A DNA stretch of 64,000 nt from assembly GCF_040214835.1 (NCBI RefSeq), contig NZ_CP157874.1:1368001-1432000 (forward strand). The letters are read 5' to 3'. This DNA comes from Pseudomonas asiatica. Its GTDB lineage: Bacteria; Pseudomonadota; Gammaproteobacteria; Pseudomonadales; Pseudomonadaceae. Below, piece after piece: positions 33,731 through 43,170 of the stretch (positions are counted from its first letter, which is position 1; each line of letters starts with the position of its first letter). The position numbers were made by a program, and so were the translations under genes. The notes beneath the pieces are model-generated. The model searched no databases and had not been told where the DNA came from. It was given only the letters and a program-made list of their open reading frames with translations.

Positions 33731-34879
33731 ATGGCCCCACCCCCGGTAACCGGTCTTATCCTTTCTGGCGGCGGCGCCCGCGCTGCCTACCAGGTCGGCG
33801 TGCTGGCCGGCATCGCCGAACTGCTGCCCGCTGGCGCGCACAACCCGTTCCCGGTCATCGTCGGCACCTCCGCCGGCGCCATCAACGCCGTCACCCTGGC
33901 CAGCGGCGCCACCCATTTCAGCGACGCTGTACAACGGCTCACCGCCTTCTGGCAGAACTTCCGCAGCCACCTGGTCATCCGCAGCGACTGGCCCGGTGTG
34001 GTCCGCCAGGCCAGCCGCTTCGTCGCCCACAACCTGCTGGGCGTGGGCGGCCCGGCGCCAGTGGCGCTACTGGACAGCAGCCCATTGCGTGGGTTGCTGC
34101 AGGCGCACCTGAACCTGGACGGTATCGCCCACTCCCTGGCCGCCGAGCAACTGCGCGCCGTCGCGGTGACCGCCTTTGGCTACGAGTCCGGCCAGGCGGT
34201 GACCTTCTACCAGGGCCGCGGCACCATCGAAGCCTGGTTGCGCCACCGCCGCATCGGCATGCCCACGCCGTTGACCATCGACCACCTGCTGGCCAGCGCG
34301 GCCATCCCGCTACTGTTCGCCCCGGTGCGGCTGGGCGACGAATATTTCGGTGATGGCGCGGTACGCCAGTCGGCACCGATCAGCCCGGCCCTGCACCTGG
34401 GCGCCAGCCGGGTACTGGTAGTCGGGGTCAGCGGCAACCCGCAGCGGCCGGCGCCACCATTGCCGACCCAGCGGGTGTTCAGCGGCCAGCAGCCGAGCCT
34501 GGCGCAGATCGGCGGGCACATGCTCAACAGCACGTTCATTGACAGCCTGGAAGACGACATCGAGCTGCTGCAGCGCCTCAACCACCTGAGCCACCTGTTG
34601 CCGGCGCACCTTGACGCCCGGCGCCTGGGCCTGGCGCCAATCGACGTGCTGGTGGTGGCGCCCAGTCAGCCGCTGGACGAAATTGCCGCGCGGCATCGGC
34701 GCGAGTTGCCGGCGGCCTTGCGCATGTTCCTGCGTGGGCCGGGGGCGACACGTACCAGCGGGGCGGGGGTGTTGAGCTATTTGCTGTTCGAGGCCAGTTA
34801 CTGCAGCGAGCTGATAGAGCTGGGGCGAAAGGATGCCTTGGCCAAGAAGCGGGAGCTTTGCCAGTTCCTGGGGATTTGA
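33731..34879 (+). CDS. Patatin-like phospholipase
   Basis: Predicted acyl hydrolase of 382 residues with a Ser-Asp dyad. Motifs: oxyanion loop LILSGGGARAAYQVG (about 8-22), nucleophile elbow IVGTSAGAINAV (Ser about 48) and DGAVRQSAP (Asp about 207). There is no signal peptide or POTRA/beta-barrel region, so it is a cytosolic or membrane-associated patatin, not a PlpD-type autotransporter. The start at 33731 follows AGGAAGGACTCCT. Its neighbour lpxL may be transcribed separately because a REP pair lies between them. Confidence 0.9.
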   Translation: MAPPPVTGLILSGGGARAAYQVGVLAGIAELLPAGAHNPFPVIVGTSAGAINAVTLASGATHFSDAVQRLTAFWQNFRSHLVIRSDWPGVVRQASRFVAHNLLGVGGPAPVALLDSSPLRGLLQAHLNLDGIAHSLAAEQLRAVAVTAFGYESGQAVTFYQGRGTIEAWLRHRRIGMPTPLTIDHLLASAAIPLLFAPVRLGDEYFGDGAVRQSAPISPALHLGASRVLVVGVSGNPQRPAPPLPTQRVFSGQQPSLAQIGGHMLNSTFIDSLEDDIELLQRLNHLSHLLPAHLDARRLGLAPIDVLVVAPSQPLDEIAARHRRELPAALRMFLRGPGATRTSGAGVLSYLLFEASYCSELIELGRKDALAKKRELCQFLGI

Positions 34880-34890
34880 TGTTGCTTGTG

Positions 34891-34986
34891 CCGGCCTCTT
34901 CGCGGGTAAACCCGCTCCCACAGGGACTGCACCACCCTCAGGTATTGTGCGATCCCTGTGGGAGCGGGTTTACCCGCGAAGAGGCC
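34891..34986. repeat. REP pair between convergent genes
   Basis: Inverted arms between the patatin gene and mlaA, about ten bases from each stop codon. Confidence 0.87.
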
Positions 34987-34994
34987 TGGCCTGC

Positions 34995-35819
34995 CTACTC
35001 GGCTATCTGCAACTTGCGCGCCTGGGTATACACATACCGCACCTTCTCGTACTCGAACGGCGAGTTGAGCTGGCCATAGCGGAATTTGGTGCTGTAGCGC
35101 TTGTCCACCACGCGCAGCACGGAGATTTCCGGGTGGTCGCTGCTGGCTTCGGCCACGTTCAGGTAGTTGATCGCCTGTTCGCCTGCATAGTCCACCACCA
35201 GCCCGGTGGTATCGCGCAGGTTCGACGGCCCCAGCACCGGCAGCATCAGGTACGGCCCGTCCGGTACGCCATAGAAGCCCAAGGTCTGGCCAAAGTCTTC
35301 ACTTTGTCGCGGCAGGCCCATCTTGGTCGCCGGGTCCCACAGCCCACCCACGCCGATGATGGTGTTGAACATCAGCCGCGCGGTGATCTCCGCCGAGCGC
35401 TTGGCCTTCAACTGCAACACGCTGTTGAACAGGTTCGGCACGTCGCCCAGGTTGTTGAAGAAGTTGGTCACCCCGGTGCGCACGAAGCGTGGGGTGACGT
35501 ACTGGTAGCCGCTTACCATCGGCAGCAGCACCCATTGGTCCAGGCGGTAGTTGAAGTGATAGACGCGCCGGTTGATCGACTCCAGCGGGTCGTACACGTT
35601 CAGCGCTTGCAGGGTGGAGCGCTCGAACTCGCGCTGGTCCAGCCCCGGGTTGAATTTCAGCTCGCGCAGCGGGTCGACGAAACCATCGGCCTCGGGCGCC
35701 AGTGGTGCTTCGGTGACTTGCGGGTCGGCCTCGATCACGCTGGCCCGGGGGGCGGTTTCGGCTGCCAGGGCCTGGCCGGCGGCGAACAGGGCAGTGGCGA
35801 AGAGGAGTTTGTTAACCAC
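34995..35819 (-). CDS. mlaA: MlaA (VacJ) family outer-membrane phospholipid protein, no lipobox
   Basis: MlaA removes phospholipids from the outer leaflet of the outer membrane to keep lipid asymmetry. The 274-residue product has the family core YDPLESINRRVYHFNYRLDQ, TNFFNNLGDVPNLFNSVLQ and GLWDPATKMGLPRQSEDFGQ. The start is GTG at 35819 behind GGAGTTCTTCC, giving a signal peptide MVNKLLFATALFAAGQALA-AE. No lipobox cysteine is visible, so it seems to be processed by signal peptidase I, unlike E. coli MlaA. It overlaps the upstream hydrolase gene by eight bases. Confidence 0.9.
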   Translation of the reverse strand: MVNKLLFATALFAAGQALAAETAPRASVIEADPQVTEAPLAPEADGFVDPLRELKFNPGLDQREFERSTLQALNVYDPLESINRRVYHFNYRLDQWVLLPMVSGYQYVTPRFVRTGVTNFFNNLGDVPNLFNSVLQLKAKRSAEITARLMFNTIIGVGGLWDPATKMGLPRQSEDFGQTLGFYGVPDGPYLMLPVLGPSNLRDTTGLVVDYAGEQAINYLNVAEASSDHPEISVLRVVDKRYSTKFRYGQLNSPFEYEKVRYVYTQARKLQIAE

Positions 35820-37110
35820 GGAAGAACTCCAGCATGGCGTCACTGTTGACGCGGTAATTTAGGTTGCCGCAATGGCCGCCATGGGGGTAAAGGGTCAGGC
35901 GCTCACCGAACACCTTGCGCAGGAAGCCGATGTCGCCAGGGCCGAGGATGACGTCGTCGGCGTTGTGCATCACGGCGATCTTGTCGCTGCTGCTCAGGTA
36001 GTCTTCCAGCGCATACAGGCTGACCTGGTTGACCAGTTGCAGGATGCTGTTGCCGTCGGTGCGGGCGCGCCACATGGGGATGACCTGCTCGGTCATGTAG
36101 CAGTCGAAGTCGCACTGCAGGGCACGCTTGAAGAACGGCGTGAGGCTGCTGCCCTCGGTGATCGGGAACTTCGGCGGAATGATCAGGCCGCGGCGGTTGA
36201 TCAGGTCGGAGGTGAAGGCAATGTCGGCCGCCGAGAAGCGGAACGAGGTGCCGATCAGCATGGCCATCTGCTCGTTGGACAGGTGCTGGCGCGACTGCTG
36301 GAAGTCGTACAGCAGGGCTTCATTGAGGTCGATGTAGCCCTTTTCCTGGAAGTAGCGGGTCAGCTTGGCCAGCATCAGCTCGTAGAAGGTGGTGCTGCGG
36401 TCGATGCCCTTGACCTGGGTCTGCACCAGCTTGTCCAGGTTGTTGATCGAGGTGTACAGATTGACCGGCGGGTTCAGCAGCAGCACGCGCTTGAAGTTGA
36501 AGCTGCGGCGGGTTTCGTCCAGGTGGCTGACAAAGGCAGCGTCGAGTGCGCCCAGGCTGTAGCCGGTGAGGTAGAACTCGCTGATCGGCAGGCGCGGGTG
36601 CTGGGCGCGCACGGCCTGCATCACCCGGTACATGTCTTCGGCATCCTCCTGGCTGACGCCTGGGGTGGCGAAGCGCGAGGCGGCGCTCATGAAGTCAAAG
36701 CTGGTGGGCGAGGAAAGCTGCACCACGTGGAAGCCGGCCTGGTAGAACAGCTTTTTCAGGTATTCGTTGATGCTGCTGGTGTAGGGCGCACCGGTGCCGG
36801 CGATGATGAAGATCAGCGGCGCCTCGTGGTCCTGGCGGGCCAGGCGGTACTTGAGCTTCTTCACTGCCCAGAAGTTGTCGGGCAGGGTGAACTCACGGTC
36901 CGGGCGCAGGTTGAGGCTGTAGTCGGACTGGCTGATTTCGTCGTCGCCGGGCAGGGTGGGGCGCTGGTCCGGCGGCGTGGTGGCGATGGTTGCCTCGAAC
37001 GGGTTGGTCAAGGGGTAGCCATAGCTTGCGGCGTCGATATCCCGCGCCGAAGCGGCCACAGCCATGAGCAGGCCGCCGAGCAAGGCAGCGAGGCGCAAAG
37101 ATCGAAGCAT
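35812..37110 (-). CDS. Exported alpha/beta-hydrolase-like protein upstream of mlaA
   Basis: A 432-residue protein with a signal peptide (MLRSLRLAALLGGLLMAVAA, cleavage near ASA-RD). A Ser-hydrolase elbow is seen in FYLTGYSLGALDAAF (G-Y-S-L-G, about 232-236), with a central strand PLIFIIAGTGAPYTSS and a C-terminal His-containing stretch LYPHGGHCGNLNYR as candidate acid/base region. It shares an operon and an eight-base overlap with mlaA, which suggests a role in envelope lipids. The exact reaction is not known to me. Confidence 0.85.
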   Translation of the reverse strand: MLRSLRLAALLGGLLMAVAASARDIDAASYGYPLTNPFEATIATTPPDQRPTLPGDDEISQSDYSLNLRPDREFTLPDNFWAVKKLKYRLARQDHEAPLIFIIAGTGAPYTSSINEYLKKLFYQAGFHVVQLSSPTSFDFMSAASRFATPGVSQEDAEDMYRVMQAVRAQHPRLPISEFYLTGYSLGALDAAFVSHLDETRRSFNFKRVLLLNPPVNLYTSINNLDKLVQTQVKGIDRSTTFYELMLAKLTRYFQEKGYIDLNEALLYDFQQSRQHLSNEQMAMLIGTSFRFSAADIAFTSDLINRRGLIIPPKFPITEGSSLTPFFKRALQCDFDCYMTEQVIPMWRARTDGNSILQLVNQVSLYALEDYLSSSDKIAVMHNADDVILGPGDIGFLRKVFGERLTLYPHGGHCGNLNYRVNSDAMLEFFRG

Positions 37111-37300
37111 GTAATCCCCCAAAAGAACGCAAGGTCGAGCAGTGTGCAGGCTAGGACCACAACGGGGCGGGCAAAGTTGCCAGGCGCGGTGGTCTTTGGT
37201 GTGCTTGTTATCTGCAACATAGCTGCAGGGATGTGATTTTGCCTTACAACTGGGCATAAGCGATCATGGATGCTTTCGATTTCCGCTATTGGAGAACTGG

Positions 37301-37663
37301 ATGTCTCGTTCGCTGCCGGCTGCGCTGCTTGTGCTGTTTCTGGGGCTTTGGCTTGCTGCCAGTTATGGCGTGCGCTACGGGCTGATGGAGGACGGGCAGT
37401 GGGTGGGACTGTGCACGGCGCCGGCGGGGTACTGGCAGTGTGAGGTACGGTCGTTGCTGGGGCTGGGCATTCATCATCAGGTGATGGCCTGGGGTGGGCT
37501 GGGGCTGGCGCTGCTGGCTCAGTTGGTTGCAGGGCGTGGCGGCTGGTGGCTGGCAGTGGTGGCGTTGGTGTTCGCGGTGCCGGCACTGGTGCTGTATACC
37601 GCCAGCATTGCCGTGTTCGCGCTGGTGCTGGCGGGGTTGCGGTTGGTCAGGTCGCCGGAGTAA
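37301..37663 (+). CDS. Small hydrophobic membrane protein, unknown
   Basis: A 120-residue protein with about three membrane helices: LPAALLVLFLGLWLAASYG, VMAWGGLGLALLAQLV, and LAVVALVFAVPALVLYTASI followed by a further hydrophobic segment. A Cys pair (GLCTAPAGYWQC) sits in the loop after the first helix, possibly periplasmic. The ATG at 37301 follows GGAG; a TTG four codons upstream is less likely. Family not recognised. Confidence 0.75.
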   Translation: MSRSLPAALLVLFLGLWLAASYGVRYGLMEDGQWVGLCTAPAGYWQCEVRSLLGLGIHHQVMAWGGLGLALLAQLVAGRGGWWLAVVALVFAVPALVLYTASIAVFALVLAGLRLVRSPE

Positions 37664-37671
37664 GGCTGAAA

Positions 37672-37789
37672 GGGGCCGCTTTGCGGCCCATCGCAGGCAA
37701 GCCAGCTCCCACAGGGACCGCGCCGATTCATAGGCAGCATAACTCCTGTGGGAGCTGGCTTGCCTGCGATGGAGCGCGAAGCGGTCCCA
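37672..37789. repeat. REP pair (GCAGGCAAGCCAGCTCCCACAGG type)
   Basis: Inverted arms of the third REP class with GGCCGCTTTGCGGCC-like flanks, between convergent genes. Confidence 0.85.
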
Positions 37790-37795
37790 AGGATA

Positions 37796-39361
37796 TCAGG
37801 CCGGGCGCAGGCGCAAGCTCCGCCACAAGGCTGCGGTCATCAGCACACTGACCACTGCCCACCCCCAGGCCTGTTGGTTCTCCAACCCTTCCACAAACAA
37901 CTGCGGCGCCACACCGGCACCGACGATGAACGCCAGCAACGCCACCTCCGCCCGCCGCGCCGGCACCGGCCACAGTGCAAACACCAGCGCCGGCAATGCC
38001 AACGCTGCGCTGGGGAAGCTGCGATAGCGTGGGTCGAACACCATCGCCAGCATGCTCACCGCCGCGGCAAAACCCGCTGCCAGCAACAGCCAGCCGGCCC
38101 GCGCCTGCAGCCAGGCGTACAGGCGCTCGCGCCAGCCCGTGCGCCGCGCCAGGGCCAGCACGGCATGGGCCAGCACCAGCAGGTTCAGCCCTGCCAGCAG
38201 CACCGCCCACAGCCACTCCCCGGCAAAGCGCGCATGGGTACGCATCAGCTCGCCCCAAAGCCCCAGGCAGCCTGCCCCAAAAGCTGCCAGCAACGGCAGC
38301 AGCATGGCCGCCGCCGGGGTGGCCGGGCGCCCGGCAAGCATCAGCATCAGTACCATCAATACGGCACTGGCCAGCAACCACTGCGGCCAGTAAGGCAGGT
38401 TGCTCACCGGCCCTTCGAGTACGCCTTTGTCCTGCCGGTCCGCATCGTAAAGCCCCCAGTAGCCGCCGACCGCCCCCTCATTGGCGCGCTTCCATGGCTG
38501 GTCGAACGCCTCGATCAGGTTGTAGTGCCAGCCGTTGCTTTCGGCCATGGCCACGAACCCGCGAATGAAGCGCGCCTCGTTGACACGGCTGGGCTCCGCG
38601 GTTTCGCGCTGGCGGCCTTCGCTGGGCCAGCCGGTTTCGCCGATCAGGACGTCCTTCGGCGCGAAGCGTGTGCCGAACACCCGGCGTACATCGGCAACGT
38701 GGGCCAGGGCTTCGTCGATGCCACGCGGGTCGTCTTCCCAGTAAGGCAGCAGGTGGATAGTCAGGAAGTCCACCGCAGGCGCCACCTGCGGGTGCTGCAA
38801 CCAGAACTCCCACACATCGGCGTAGGTCACCGGCACCTTGACCTGGCTTTTCACACGGGCGATCAGCGTGGCCAGGTGCGCGCCGGTCACTTCCTTGCGC
38901 AGCAGCGTCTCGTTGCCGACGATCACCGCGCTGACCACGTCGGGGTTGGCATTGGCGGCGGCGATCAGCAGCTCGATTTCTTTCTCGGTGTCGGCCGGGT
39001 GGGCGTTGACCCAGGCACCCAGCATCACCTTCAGGCCATGCTTGCGTGCCAGCGCCGGGATTGCCTCAAGACCGGTCTGGGAATAGGTACGGATGCACTG
39101 AAAACGCTCGGCCAGCAACGCCAGGTCGGCATCCATGCGCGCCGGGCGCAGGCGCAACGGCCGGTCGTAGGGTGACTGGTCCTTGTCGAACGGGGTGTAC
39201 GAGGCGCATTGCAGCTTGTGCGTCGGGCTGGCCGCGTCGGGCAGTTGCACCGGCTTGCCAAGCCCGTACCAGAGGCCTCCGAGCCCGAGTAGGGCGAGCA
39301 GGCAGGCAAGCAGGTACAACGGCAGCAGCAGGCGGGTAGAACTGGGCATCGGGCGGTCCAT
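37796..39361 (-). CDS. GH17-type beta-(1,6)-glucan synthase-like membrane protein
   Basis: A 521-residue inner-membrane protein. One N-terminal membrane helix (about 8-30) precedes a periplasmic glycoside hydrolase 17 domain (about 45-310) with AVIVGNETLLRKE (acid/base Glu) and VLIGETGWPSEGRQ (nucleophile Glu). About seven further helices follow (about 325-520). Proteins of this type are annotated as beta-1,6-glucan synthases related to cyclic or periplasmic glucan formation. The start could be ATG at 39361 or 39349. Confidence 0.87.
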   Translation of the reverse strand: MDRPMPSSTRLLLPLYLLACLLALLGLGGLWYGLGKPVQLPDAASPTHKLQCASYTPFDKDQSPYDRPLRLRPARMDADLALLAERFQCIRTYSQTGLEAIPALARKHGLKVMLGAWVNAHPADTEKEIELLIAAANANPDVVSAVIVGNETLLRKEVTGAHLATLIARVKSQVKVPVTYADVWEFWLQHPQVAPAVDFLTIHLLPYWEDDPRGIDEALAHVADVRRVFGTRFAPKDVLIGETGWPSEGRQRETAEPSRVNEARFIRGFVAMAESNGWHYNLIEAFDQPWKRANEGAVGGYWGLYDADRQDKGVLEGPVSNLPYWPQWLLASAVLMVLMLMLAGRPATPAAAMLLPLLAAFGAGCLGLWGELMRTHARFAGEWLWAVLLAGLNLLVLAHAVLALARRTGWRERLYAWLQARAGWLLLAAGFAAAVSMLAMVFDPRYRSFPSAALALPALVFALWPVPARRAEVALLAFIVGAGVAPQLFVEGLENQQAWGWAVVSVLMTAALWRSLRLRPA

Positions 39362-39558
39362 CGTCAGGCGCAAAAGGGTAGATAGTAGCCCGGCGCCAAA
39401 CCTTTGGCATGCAAGGATCGCGCAGGTCGGCGCAGGCCGATGGCGCTAATGGCATAGTGCTGTCGCATATGGGGCGGCTACAGGTCGTAGCTGGAGCAGG
39501 TCGACTATTGTTGCAGGACGATGATGCAAATTCCGAGACCTGACGAGGGGATGCTTTG

Positions 39559-40419
39559 ATGGCTGCTATTACAAGAATGCGACGTTTCCTGGGTGTGGGC
39601 ACCGCCATGGTACTGGCCATGAGTGCGGCACAGGCAATGGCCAAAGAAGTCAGCATTGGTTACGTGGATGGTTGGGCTGACAGCGTGGCGACCACCAACG
39701 TGGCCGCCGAAGTGATCAAGCAGAAACTCGGCTACGACGTGAAGTTGCAGGCCGTGGCCACCGGGATCATGTGGCAGGGCGTGGCAACCGGCAAGCTCGA
39801 TGCCATGTTGTCGGCCTGGTTGCCGGTGACCCATGGCGAGTACTGGGCCAAGAACAAGGACAACGTGGTCGACTACGGCCCGAACTTCAAGGACGCCAAG
39901 ATCGGCCTGATCGTCCCTGAGTACGTCAAGGCGGTGAGCATTGCCGACCTCAAGACCGACGACACCTTCAAGCAGAAGATCGTCGGCATCGACGCCGGCT
40001 CCGGCGTAATGCTCAAGACCGACCAGGCCATCAAGGACTACGACCTGACCGGTTACAAGCTGCAGGCCAGCTCTGGCGCGGCGATGACTGCGGAACTGGG
40101 CCGTGCCTATGCCAAGCAGCAGTCGATTGCGGTGACCGGCTGGGTACCGCACTGGATGTTCGCCAAGTGGAAACTGAAGTTCCTCGAAGACCCGAAAGGC
40201 GTGTATGGCGCCTCGGAAACCGTGAACAGCATCGGCAGCAAGGAACTGGCCACCAAGGCCCCGGAAGTGGCAGAGTTCCTGAAGAAGTTCAACTGGCAGT
40301 CGAAGGACGAGATTGGCGAAGTGATGCTGGCTATCCAGGAAGGCGCCAAGCCTGAAGCGGCGGCCAAGGACTGGGTGGCCAAGCACCCTGAGCGCGTGAA
40401 GGAGTGGACTGGCAAGTAA
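39559..40419 (+). CDS. Glycine-betaine/choline-type ABC substrate-binding protein (orphan)
   Basis: Periplasmic binding protein of 286 residues (OpuAC/ProX group). Signal peptide near MRRFLGVGTAMVLAMSAAQA-MA. Aromatic ligand-cage residues are visible in GYVDGWADSV, SAWLPVTHGEYW and TGWVPHWMFAKW. No permease or ATPase gene is adjacent, so it must work with a transporter encoded elsewhere. It is followed by a REP pair. The start at 39559 is preceded by GAGGGGATG. Confidence 0.9.
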   Translation: MAAITRMRRFLGVGTAMVLAMSAAQAMAKEVSIGYVDGWADSVATTNVAAEVIKQKLGYDVKLQAVATGIMWQGVATGKLDAMLSAWLPVTHGEYWAKNKDNVVDYGPNFKDAKIGLIVPEYVKAVSIADLKTDDTFKQKIVGIDAGSGVMLKTDQAIKDYDLTGYKLQASSGAAMTAELGRAYAKQQSIAVTGWVPHWMFAKWKLKFLEDPKGVYGASETVNSIGSKELATKAPEVAEFLKKFNWQSKDEIGEVMLAIQEGAKPEAAAKDWVAKHPERVKEWTGK

Positions 40420-40436
40420 CAACCCGTCAGGGCCAG

Positions 40437-40552
40437 TTTTGCTGCTTCGCGGGTGAACCCGCTCCTACAGGGATATCACTGCCTTCCGGGCTGGTGATAC
40501 CCCTGTGGGAGCGGGTTCATCGAGGCGTCGAACCGCCGCGAATGGGCCATCA
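40437..40552. repeat. REP pair, variant with enlarged second arm
   Basis: Same unusual right arm (GGTTCATCGAGGCGTCGAACCGCCGCGAA) as the repeat at 795-905. The remaining 124 bp before 40677 presumably hold the yjcH-actP promoter; no clear boxes were seen. Confidence 0.85.
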
Positions 40553-40676
40553 CTTTGTTACGCAACCGGTAAAACACCGTTGCATCTAAGACTAAGGTCG
40601 TCTGGTTGGCGTCCGATAGCCGCATAAAGTAAGGGTCGTGGGTTCCACCCCTATCTGTGCTGCTAGGACAAAAACA

Positions 40677-40988
40677 ATGAACGACAGCATTTACCTCTCG
40701 ATACAAAACAGCCCCCGCTTCAAGGAGCTGGTCACCAAACGCGAACGGTTCGCCTGGATTCTCTCGGCGATCATGCTCGGCCTGTACTGCGCCTTCATCC
40801 TCCTGATCGCCTACGGTCCTCAGATCCTGGGCACCAAGCTCAGCCCTGAGTCGTCGATTACCTGGGGTATTCCCCTGGGCGTCGGCCTGATCGTCTCGGC
40901 ATTCGTCCTGACCGCCATCTACGTACGCCGCGCCAACGGCGAATTCGATGAGCTGAACAAGGCCATCCTGAAGGAGGCGCAACAATGA
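40677..40988 (+). CDS. yjcH: DUF485 inner-membrane protein of the acetate permease operon
   Basis: A 103-residue protein with two membrane helices ([20 protein letters not shown] and [20 protein letters not shown]) and the DUF485 start [14 protein letters not shown]. It is always found upstream of ActP-type acetate symporters. Its stop overlaps actP by four bases (ATGA). A role in assembly or modulation of the permease is inferred from context only. Confidence 0.93.
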   Translation: MNDSIYLSIQNSPRFKELVTKRERFAWILSAIMLGLYCAFILLIAYGPQILGTKLSPESSITWGIPLGVGLIVSAFVLTAIYVRRANGEFDELNKAILKEAQQ

Positions 40989-42649
40989 TTCGCCACGCCA
41001 AAGCCCTGGCCGTACTGGCCTGCGGAGCCTTCGCACCCGCCGTGTGGGCCGCCGATGCCCTGACCGGCGAGGTGCAGAAGCAACCGCTGAACGTCTCCGC
41101 GATCGCCATGTTCGTGGCCTTCGTCGCCTTCACCCTCGGCATCACCTACTGGGCCTCCAAGCGCAACAAGTCGGCGTCGGACTACTACGCCGCCGGTGGC
41201 AAGATCACCGGCTTCCAGAACGGCCTGGCGATTGCCGGCGACTACATGTCGGCCGCCTCGTTCCTGGGTATTTCCGCACTCGTGTTCACCTCTGGCTACG
41301 ACGGCCTGATCTACTCGATCGGCTTCCTGGTCGGCTGGCCGATCATCCTCTTCCTGATCGCCGAACGCCTGCGCAACCTGGGCAAGTACACCTTCGCCGA
41401 CGTGGCCTCGTACCGCCTCGGGCAGAAGGAGATCCGCACCCTGTCGGCCTCCGGTTCGCTGGTGGTGGTGGCGTTCTACCTGATCGCGCAGATGGTCGGT
41501 GCCGGCAAGCTGATCGAGCTGCTGTTCGGCCTGGACTACCACGTGGCGGTGATCCTGGTGGGTATCCTGATGTGCCTGTACGTCCTGTTCGGCGGCATGC
41601 TGGCCACCACCTGGGTACAGATCATCAAGGCCGTGTTGCTGCTGTCCGGTGCCAGCTTCATGGCGCTGATGGTGATGAAGCACGTGGGCTTCGACTTCAA
41701 CACCCTGTTCTCCGAAGCGATCAAGGTGCACGCCAAGGGCGAGGCGATCATGAGCCCGGGCGGCCTGGTCAAGGACCCGATCTCGGCGTTCTCGCTGGGC
41801 CTGGCGCTGATGTTCGGTACCGCCGGCCTGCCGCACATCCTGATGCGCTTCTTCACCGTCAGTGACGCCAAGGAAGCGCGCAAGAGCGTGCTGTACGCCA
41901 CCGGCTTCATCGGCTACTTCTACATCCTCACCTTCATCATCGGCTTTGGCGCCATCCTGCTGGTCAGCACCAACCCGGACTTCAAGGACGCCGCTGGCGC
42001 CCTGCTGGGTGGCAACAACATGGCAGCGGTGCACCTGGCCAATGCCGTGGGTGGCAGCGTGTTCCTCGGCTTCATCTCGGCTGTTGCCTTCGCCACCATC
42101 CTGGCGGTGGTCGCCGGCCTGACCCTGGCCGGTGCCTCGGCGGTGTCCCACGACCTGTACGCCAGTGTATGGCGCAAGGGCAAGGCCAACGACAAGGACG
42201 AGATCCGCGTGTCTAAGATCACCACCGTCGCCCTGGGCGTACTGGCGATCGGCCTGGGCATCCTGTTCGAGAAGCAGAACATCGCCTTCATGGTCGGCCT
42301 GGCGTTCTCCATCGCGGCCAGCTGCAACTTCCCGGTACTGCTGCTCTCGATGTACTGGAAGAAGCTGACCACCCGCGGTGCCATGATTGGCGGCTGGCTG
42401 GGCCTGGTGAGTGCGGTGACACTGATGATCCTCGGCCCGACCATCTGGGTGCAGATCCTCGGCCACGAGAAGCCGATCTACCCGTACGAGTACCCGGCGC
42501 TGTTCTCGATGCTGATCGCCTTCGTCGGTATCTGGTTCTTCTCGGTCACCGACAAGTCCAAGGCTGCCGAAGACGAACGTGCGCTGTTCTTCCCGCAGTT
42601 CGTGCGTTCGCAGACTGGCCTGGGCGCTTCGGGTGCTGTTTCGCACTGA
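40985..42649 (+). CDS. actP: Cation/acetate symporter ActP
   Basis: Sodium:solute symporter family protein of 554 residues taking up acetate and similar short-chain carboxylates. A cleavable signal ([16 protein letters not shown]) precedes about 13 membrane helices. Family segments include [49 protein letters not shown] and [19 protein letters not shown]. It is translationally coupled to yjcH and followed by a strong terminator. Confidence 0.95.
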   Translation: MIRHAKALAVLACGAFAPAVWAADALTGEVQKQPLNVSAIAMFVAFVAFTLGITYWASKRNKSASDYYAAGGKITGFQNGLAIAGDYMSAASFLGISALVFTSGYDGLIYSIGFLVGWPIILFLIAERLRNLGKYTFADVASYRLGQKEIRTLSASGSLVVVAFYLIAQMVGAGKLIELLFGLDYHVAVILVGILMCLYVLFGGMLATTWVQIIKAVLLLSGASFMALMVMKHVGFDFNTLFSEAIKVHAKGEAIMSPGGLVKDPISAFSLGLALMFGTAGLPHILMRFFTVSDAKEARKSVLYATGFIGYFYILTFIIGFGAILLVSTNPDFKDAAGALLGGNNMAAVHLANAVGGSVFLGFISAVAFATILAVVAGLTLAGASAVSHDLYASVWRKGKANDKDEIRVSKITTVALGVLAIGLGILFEKQNIAFMVGLAFSIAASCNFPVLLLSMYWKKLTTRGAMIGGWLGLVSAVTLMILGPTIWVQILGHEKPIYPYEYPALFSMLIAFVGIWFFSVTDKSKAAEDERALFFPQFVRSQTGLGASGAVSH

Positions 42650-42663
42650 TCCCTTCCGGCAAT

Positions 42664-42693
42664 AAAAAAACCGCGCTTCGGCGCGGTTTTTTT
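42664..42693. terminator. Bidirectional intrinsic terminator
   Basis: A7-CCGCGC-TTCG-GCGCGG-T7. The T-run serves actP on the plus strand and the A-run serves the convergent small gene on the minus strand. Confidence 0.93.
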
Positions 42694-42705
42694 GTGTTTT
42701 CGCCG

Positions 42706-42858
42706 CTAGATCATGCCTAGTAGCAACAAAACCAGCAGAACTACCAGCACCACGCCGATGATGCCGGACGGGCCATAGCCCCAGCTGCGCGAGTGCGGGA
42801 AGACCGGTAAGCCACCAATCAGCAGAAGGATCAGGATGATGATGAGAATCGTGGTCAT
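42706..42858 (-). CDS. DUF3309-family small membrane protein
   Basis: A 50-residue protein with an N-terminal helix (TTILIIILILLLIGGLPVF), the family turn PHSRSWGYGPSG, and a second helix (VLVVLLVLLLLGMI). Function unknown; such proteins are common in proteobacteria. A GGACTCCG site precedes the ATG at 42858. It converges on actP and shares its terminator. Confidence 0.85.
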   Translation of the reverse strand: MTTILIIILILLLIGGLPVFPHSRSWGYGPSGIIGVVLVVLLVLLLLGMI

Positions 42859-42964
42859 GACGGAGTCCTTGCGTGGTTGAGGGTCAAGGGCCTCGGACTG
42901 CTGGCCTCTTGTAAATAAGGACTGGTGGTGAGTGTTAAAGATTCCATTTGAATGGTTGCCAGTG

Positions 42965-43061
42965 CCGGCCTCTTCGCGGGTAAACCCGCTCCCACAGGGA
43001 CAGAGCAACCCTCAGGCTTGTGATGATCCTGTGGGAGCGGGTTTACCCGCGAAGAGGCCGG
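42965..43061. repeat. REP pair (GCGGGTAAACCCGCTCCCACAGG type)
   Basis: Inverted arms between the DUF3309 gene and the SDR gene, which are divergent. Confidence 0.87.
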
Positions 43062-43170
43062 TACTGACCACACAGTCATGCCCCTCCATTCACTACCTTG
43101 ATGAACCCTGCCTGCCCCCCAGGCCTTGATTAGACTGGTTGCACAACCCATCAGAACAAGGCCAGCCACC

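Noticed and set aside
40620..40676. A stretch resembling the 3' part of a tRNA or an attachment site (GGGTTCCACCCC) before yjcH
   Set aside because: No acceptor stem, anticodon arm or CCA can be formed, and no integrase is nearby.
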